A stretch of 64,000 bases of DNA, from the NCBI RefSeq assembly GCF_029893105.1, contig NZ_JARXWG010000003.1, forward strand, positions 1-64,000, read 5' to 3'. Shown here piece after piece: positions 63,201 to 64,000 of the stretch. Both the position numbers and the translations under genes were made by a program. The first letter of the stretch is position 1. Every line of letters begins with the position of its first letter. This DNA is from Parabacteroides sp. PF5-9 (GTDB taxonomy: Bacteria; Bacteroidota; Bacteroidia; Bacteroidales; Tannerellaceae). The notes beneath the pieces were generated by a model. It saw only the letters and a program-made list of their open reading frames with translations, was not told the origin of the DNA and made no database searches.

Positions 63201-63581
63201 ATAACCACCCTGCAGACCAATCTCCCGTGTAAAGGCCCGCATCGTCTGCTGGAAAAAACGGTCTATCGTACTGATATTGAATGATGAATAGTCGTGCAGG
63301 ATCCGGATCAGGATCTCCTGTGCCTGTCGGCGTACATCGGTTTCCGAAAGGGTGTAGGTCTCCGCCAGTGCGGAGAGGTAGGCCGACCGTTCGCCCGATG
63401 ACAGCTGATAAAGTTCTTCGATGATGCGGCGTTTCATCTCGTCGGTCGCCTTATTGGTAAAGGTAACCGCCAATATCTTACGGTATGCTTGCGGGTGGGC
63501 AAACAGCAATGTCAGGTATTCACCCGTTAGTTTGTGGGTCTTACCTGCTCCGGCGGAAGCTCTGTAGATTGTTAATGCCAT
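60243..63581 (-). CDS. AddA/RecB-like UvrD-family helicase-nuclease with repeat insertion
   Basis: A 1112-residue protein that fits the helicase-nuclease subunit of AddAB-type recombination enzymes, which process double-strand DNA ends. Walker A is YRASAGAGKTHKLTGEYL (near residue 8), DEFQDTS near 390, VGDVKQSIYRFRN near 418 and LYVALTRAKEELIL near 855. The C-terminal nuclease shows HDVLSRIH near 985 and RPDRVV to VIDYKFG near 1055-1068, with the D...DxK pattern. Residues about 648-698 are an out-of-place Ser/Pro/Gly-rich stretch encoded by the dispersed repeat. The start is the ATG at 63581. An AddB-like partner is not in the window. Confidence 0.9.
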   Translation of the reverse strand: MALTIYRASAGAGKTHKLTGEYLTLLFAHPQAYRKILAVTFTNKATDEMKRRIIEELYQLSSGERSAYLSALAETYTLSETDVRRQAQEILIRILHDYSSFNISTIDRFFQQTMRAFTREIGLQGGYGIEMDQELVLTEVIDSLLAGLERPEQKPLLGWLLRFAEEKIESGGQWNLRKDITELSRELFKESYKAFSEEVIRDIKDKESLDDYLKTLYTMIRSVEQEMRTLGEEGLVLLRRFGLEPTDFKGGSRSPLLFFERLAKGETKPPSATFIALADHVEGCYTKTTDPEIREAIIRTFEGGLNKHIQAIIHRFSDLTAYFTAKEITRYSYTLGILSDISRQLAVYREEKNILLIADTTELLNKVIDGSDAPFIYEKTGTMVDHYMIDEFQDTSGMQWANFRPLIEESLAHERTNLIVGDVKQSIYRFRNSDWKLLDEQLYNDFPSRLLRKETLRDNWRSGQQIVAFNNALFHIAPLLLQQTYNEQLESSPLFNGQSSISNHQLSSRILSAYSDSQQQSPSAFRTKGGHVRIEFLPQTDETSDWKTQALERLPEILGQLQTNGYQLKDIAILTRTNQEGALVADKLLTYSENHPDDPWAYDIISDEALLVGSSPAVRLMVALLRHLKNPEDQTARQLAELAYRATNENLSSSPHKKGNLSSSPLERGQGVCHEPQASPLLRGVGSVSRATGEPSLFEGLTSHSLYETTETIYRLLSDQLPENEQVFIQAFFDQVADFSRKEQSDIDRFLTWWDETGYKKAIATPDGQNAIRILTIHKSKGLGFKVVILPFGEWEIDHKAGKPVILWCHPKEAPFDRLQLVPVRYGQTLSQTIFAGDYFNEKLHASIDNLNTLYVALTRAKEELILLSPRPKKIDEKTGEIEKTDSISTLLWNSLVTTVDPPEQKDDFTDLTAHFDAESGLFESGTWQLPPQTESSHSDNEELTTGRLSSATPNDRLSLRLHGKGFFFDQPQRKHGALMHDVLSRIHTRQDIPRAVEGFRQMGMIDQEEAMMITEQLQQLLDRPVISKWFDGSATVLNEVDILFDKTASRRPDRVVIKEGRATVIDYKFGEHKEQRHRRQVAHYMKLIGEMGYKEVEGYLWYVELNQIDPV
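61500..61634. repeat. GC-rich dispersed repeat inside the AddA-like gene, copies 4 and 5
   Basis: Two tandem copies 46 bases apart, each with GCTCGTGACACAC and the CTCAAGAGGGG hairpin core (61503 and 61549 onward). GAGGAAGAGAGGTT is repeated at 61591-61604 and 61621-61634. The sum keeps the reading frame, so the gene is intact but codes for about 50 extra residues (NLSSSP twice, then ERGQGV and LLRGVGSV). Confidence 0.88.
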
Positions 63582-63601
63582 TAACAATCTACAATTGAAA
63601 G

Positions 63602-63655
63602 TTGATAATTGGCAACCTCCGTTTGATAATTGGCAACCTCCGTTTGATAATTGGC
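63602..63655. repeat. Three 21-base tandem repeats upstream of the AddA-like gene
   Basis: TTGATAATTGGCAACCTCCG recurs at 63602, 63623 and 63644, 21 bases apart; the third is partial. It lies just before the start codon on the minus strand, where the promoter should be. The 22-base arrays elsewhere have a different period and palindromic units; these units are not palindromic. Confidence 0.7.
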
Positions 63656-63770
63656 TAAGGCCGATCTTCGATTGATCATAGATAAATTAGTATTATGCAT
63701 TTTTTGCGTATTCATCGTTGTTTTTAATTATTCTTTTATTTGTTTTCTCTTCTCTTCTGGCGAAGGTATA

Positions 63771-63840
63771 CCTGAGCCTTTCCCCTCTAGAGAGGGGGTA
63801 GGGGGTGTGTTATGAGCGAAGCGAATCTTCCAAGAGGGGA
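63771..63840. repeat. GC-rich dispersed repeat, copy 6
   Basis: GAGCCTTTCCCCTCTAGAGA then GGGGGTAGGGGGTGTGTTATGAGCGAAGCG. It matches copy 2 at 59511 in the same orientation, with TAG in place of TGAG at the hairpin tip. Confidence 0.85.
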
Positions 63841-63936
63841 AAGGGGCGTGTTGCGAGCCGCAGGCGAGCCTTCTCTTCGCGAGCGAAGCCCTCTCCTAAG
63901 CAGCGCAGGTTGAACCTGCTTCGCGGTTGTTGTGAG

Positions 63937-64000
63937 TGGGGTAGCTATCTACCCCGGGGTTATGCATATATTACCCCCTGCGGGGTAACTGCTTATAATA
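63937..64000. repeat. REP-like palindromic repeat, copy 2 (cut by window end)
   Basis: GGGGTAG then CTATC then TACCCC is a hairpin, followed by CGGGGTTATGCATAT and TTACCCCCTGCGGGGTAACT, which matches the repeat at 11406-11466. The element runs to the window edge. The stretch 63656-63770 shows no other feature. Confidence 0.7.

Noticed and set aside
60243-63581. AddA-like gene as a frameshifted pseudogene
   Set aside because: The repeat insertion keeps the frame, and all helicase and nuclease motifs are present on both sides.

Overview
The window looks like a chromosomal segment of a Bacteroidota (order Bacteroidales) bacterium, most likely Parabacteroides or another Tannerellaceae member; genus is an inference. 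Reasons: many genes are preceded by the Bacteroidota promoter form TTTG/TTG, about 19-21 bases, TAnnTTTG, and have no Shine-Dalgarno sequence. Several gene forms are also typical of the phylum: a single-chain SecDF, a MurF-alanine racemase fusion, GSCFA, DUF4468, DUF4834 and DUF4924 proteins, a BirA without a regulatory domain, a DUF2723 membrane protein and a type IX secretion C-terminal domain. I saw no rRNA, tRNA, prophage, transposase gene or CRISPR array.

Layout. 0.5-4.7 kb: a DUF4468 protein and secDF. 4.9-11.3 kb: a complete histidine-degradation operon (hutU, ftcD, hutI, fchA, hutH) that feeds the formimino group to tetrahydrofolate. 11.5-13.9 kb (minus): trmB, an Mrp-type ATPase and a GtrA protein. 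14.2-16.2 kb: a lipoprotein and a probable T9SS cargo protein. 16.2-16.8 kb: a repeat-rich gap with a MITE-like element directly in front of uvrA. 16.9-25.0 kb: uvrA, a DUF2723 protein, a polysaccharide deacetylase and an S28/S37-type peptidase, which meets a peptide-transporter-like gene end to end. 26.5-30.8 kb (minus): metG, then a nucleotide-sugar-type aminotransferase and dehydrogenase pair. 31.2-38.5 kb: ROK kinase, NUDIX, RluA-type synthase, DsbD, MazG, and a sigma factor with a membrane partner and a CpxP/Spy-like protein. 38.6-46.1 kb: GSCFA, MurF-Alr, a shortened Mur-ligase-like protein, DUF4924, RmlD and PrfC. 46.5-49.9 kb (minus): YchF and a patatin-like outer-membrane phospholipase. 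50.1-54.8 kb (minus): two Gfo/Idh/MocA oxidoreductases, DoxX and a DUF1080 lipoprotein, resembling 3-keto-glycoside processing. 55.0-59.3 kb: BirA, YjbR, YraN, a small RHH-like protein with TadA, DUF4834, Pss and Psd. 59.4-64 kb: a GC-rich dispersed repeat family, a DUF559 protein and an AddA-like helicase-nuclease.

Most genes are housekeeping. The least explained signal is in the gaps. Four separate intergenic loci (323-410, 16167-16254, 30922-31009, 46297-46384) each carry exactly four contiguous repeats of exactly 22 bases whose units are near-palindromes. The first two loci share one sequence family, including an identical 22-mer 15.8 kb apart. The other two have unrelated sequences but the same design. 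In addition, a dispersed GC-rich repeat has entered the AddA-like gene in frame, adding about 50 residues.
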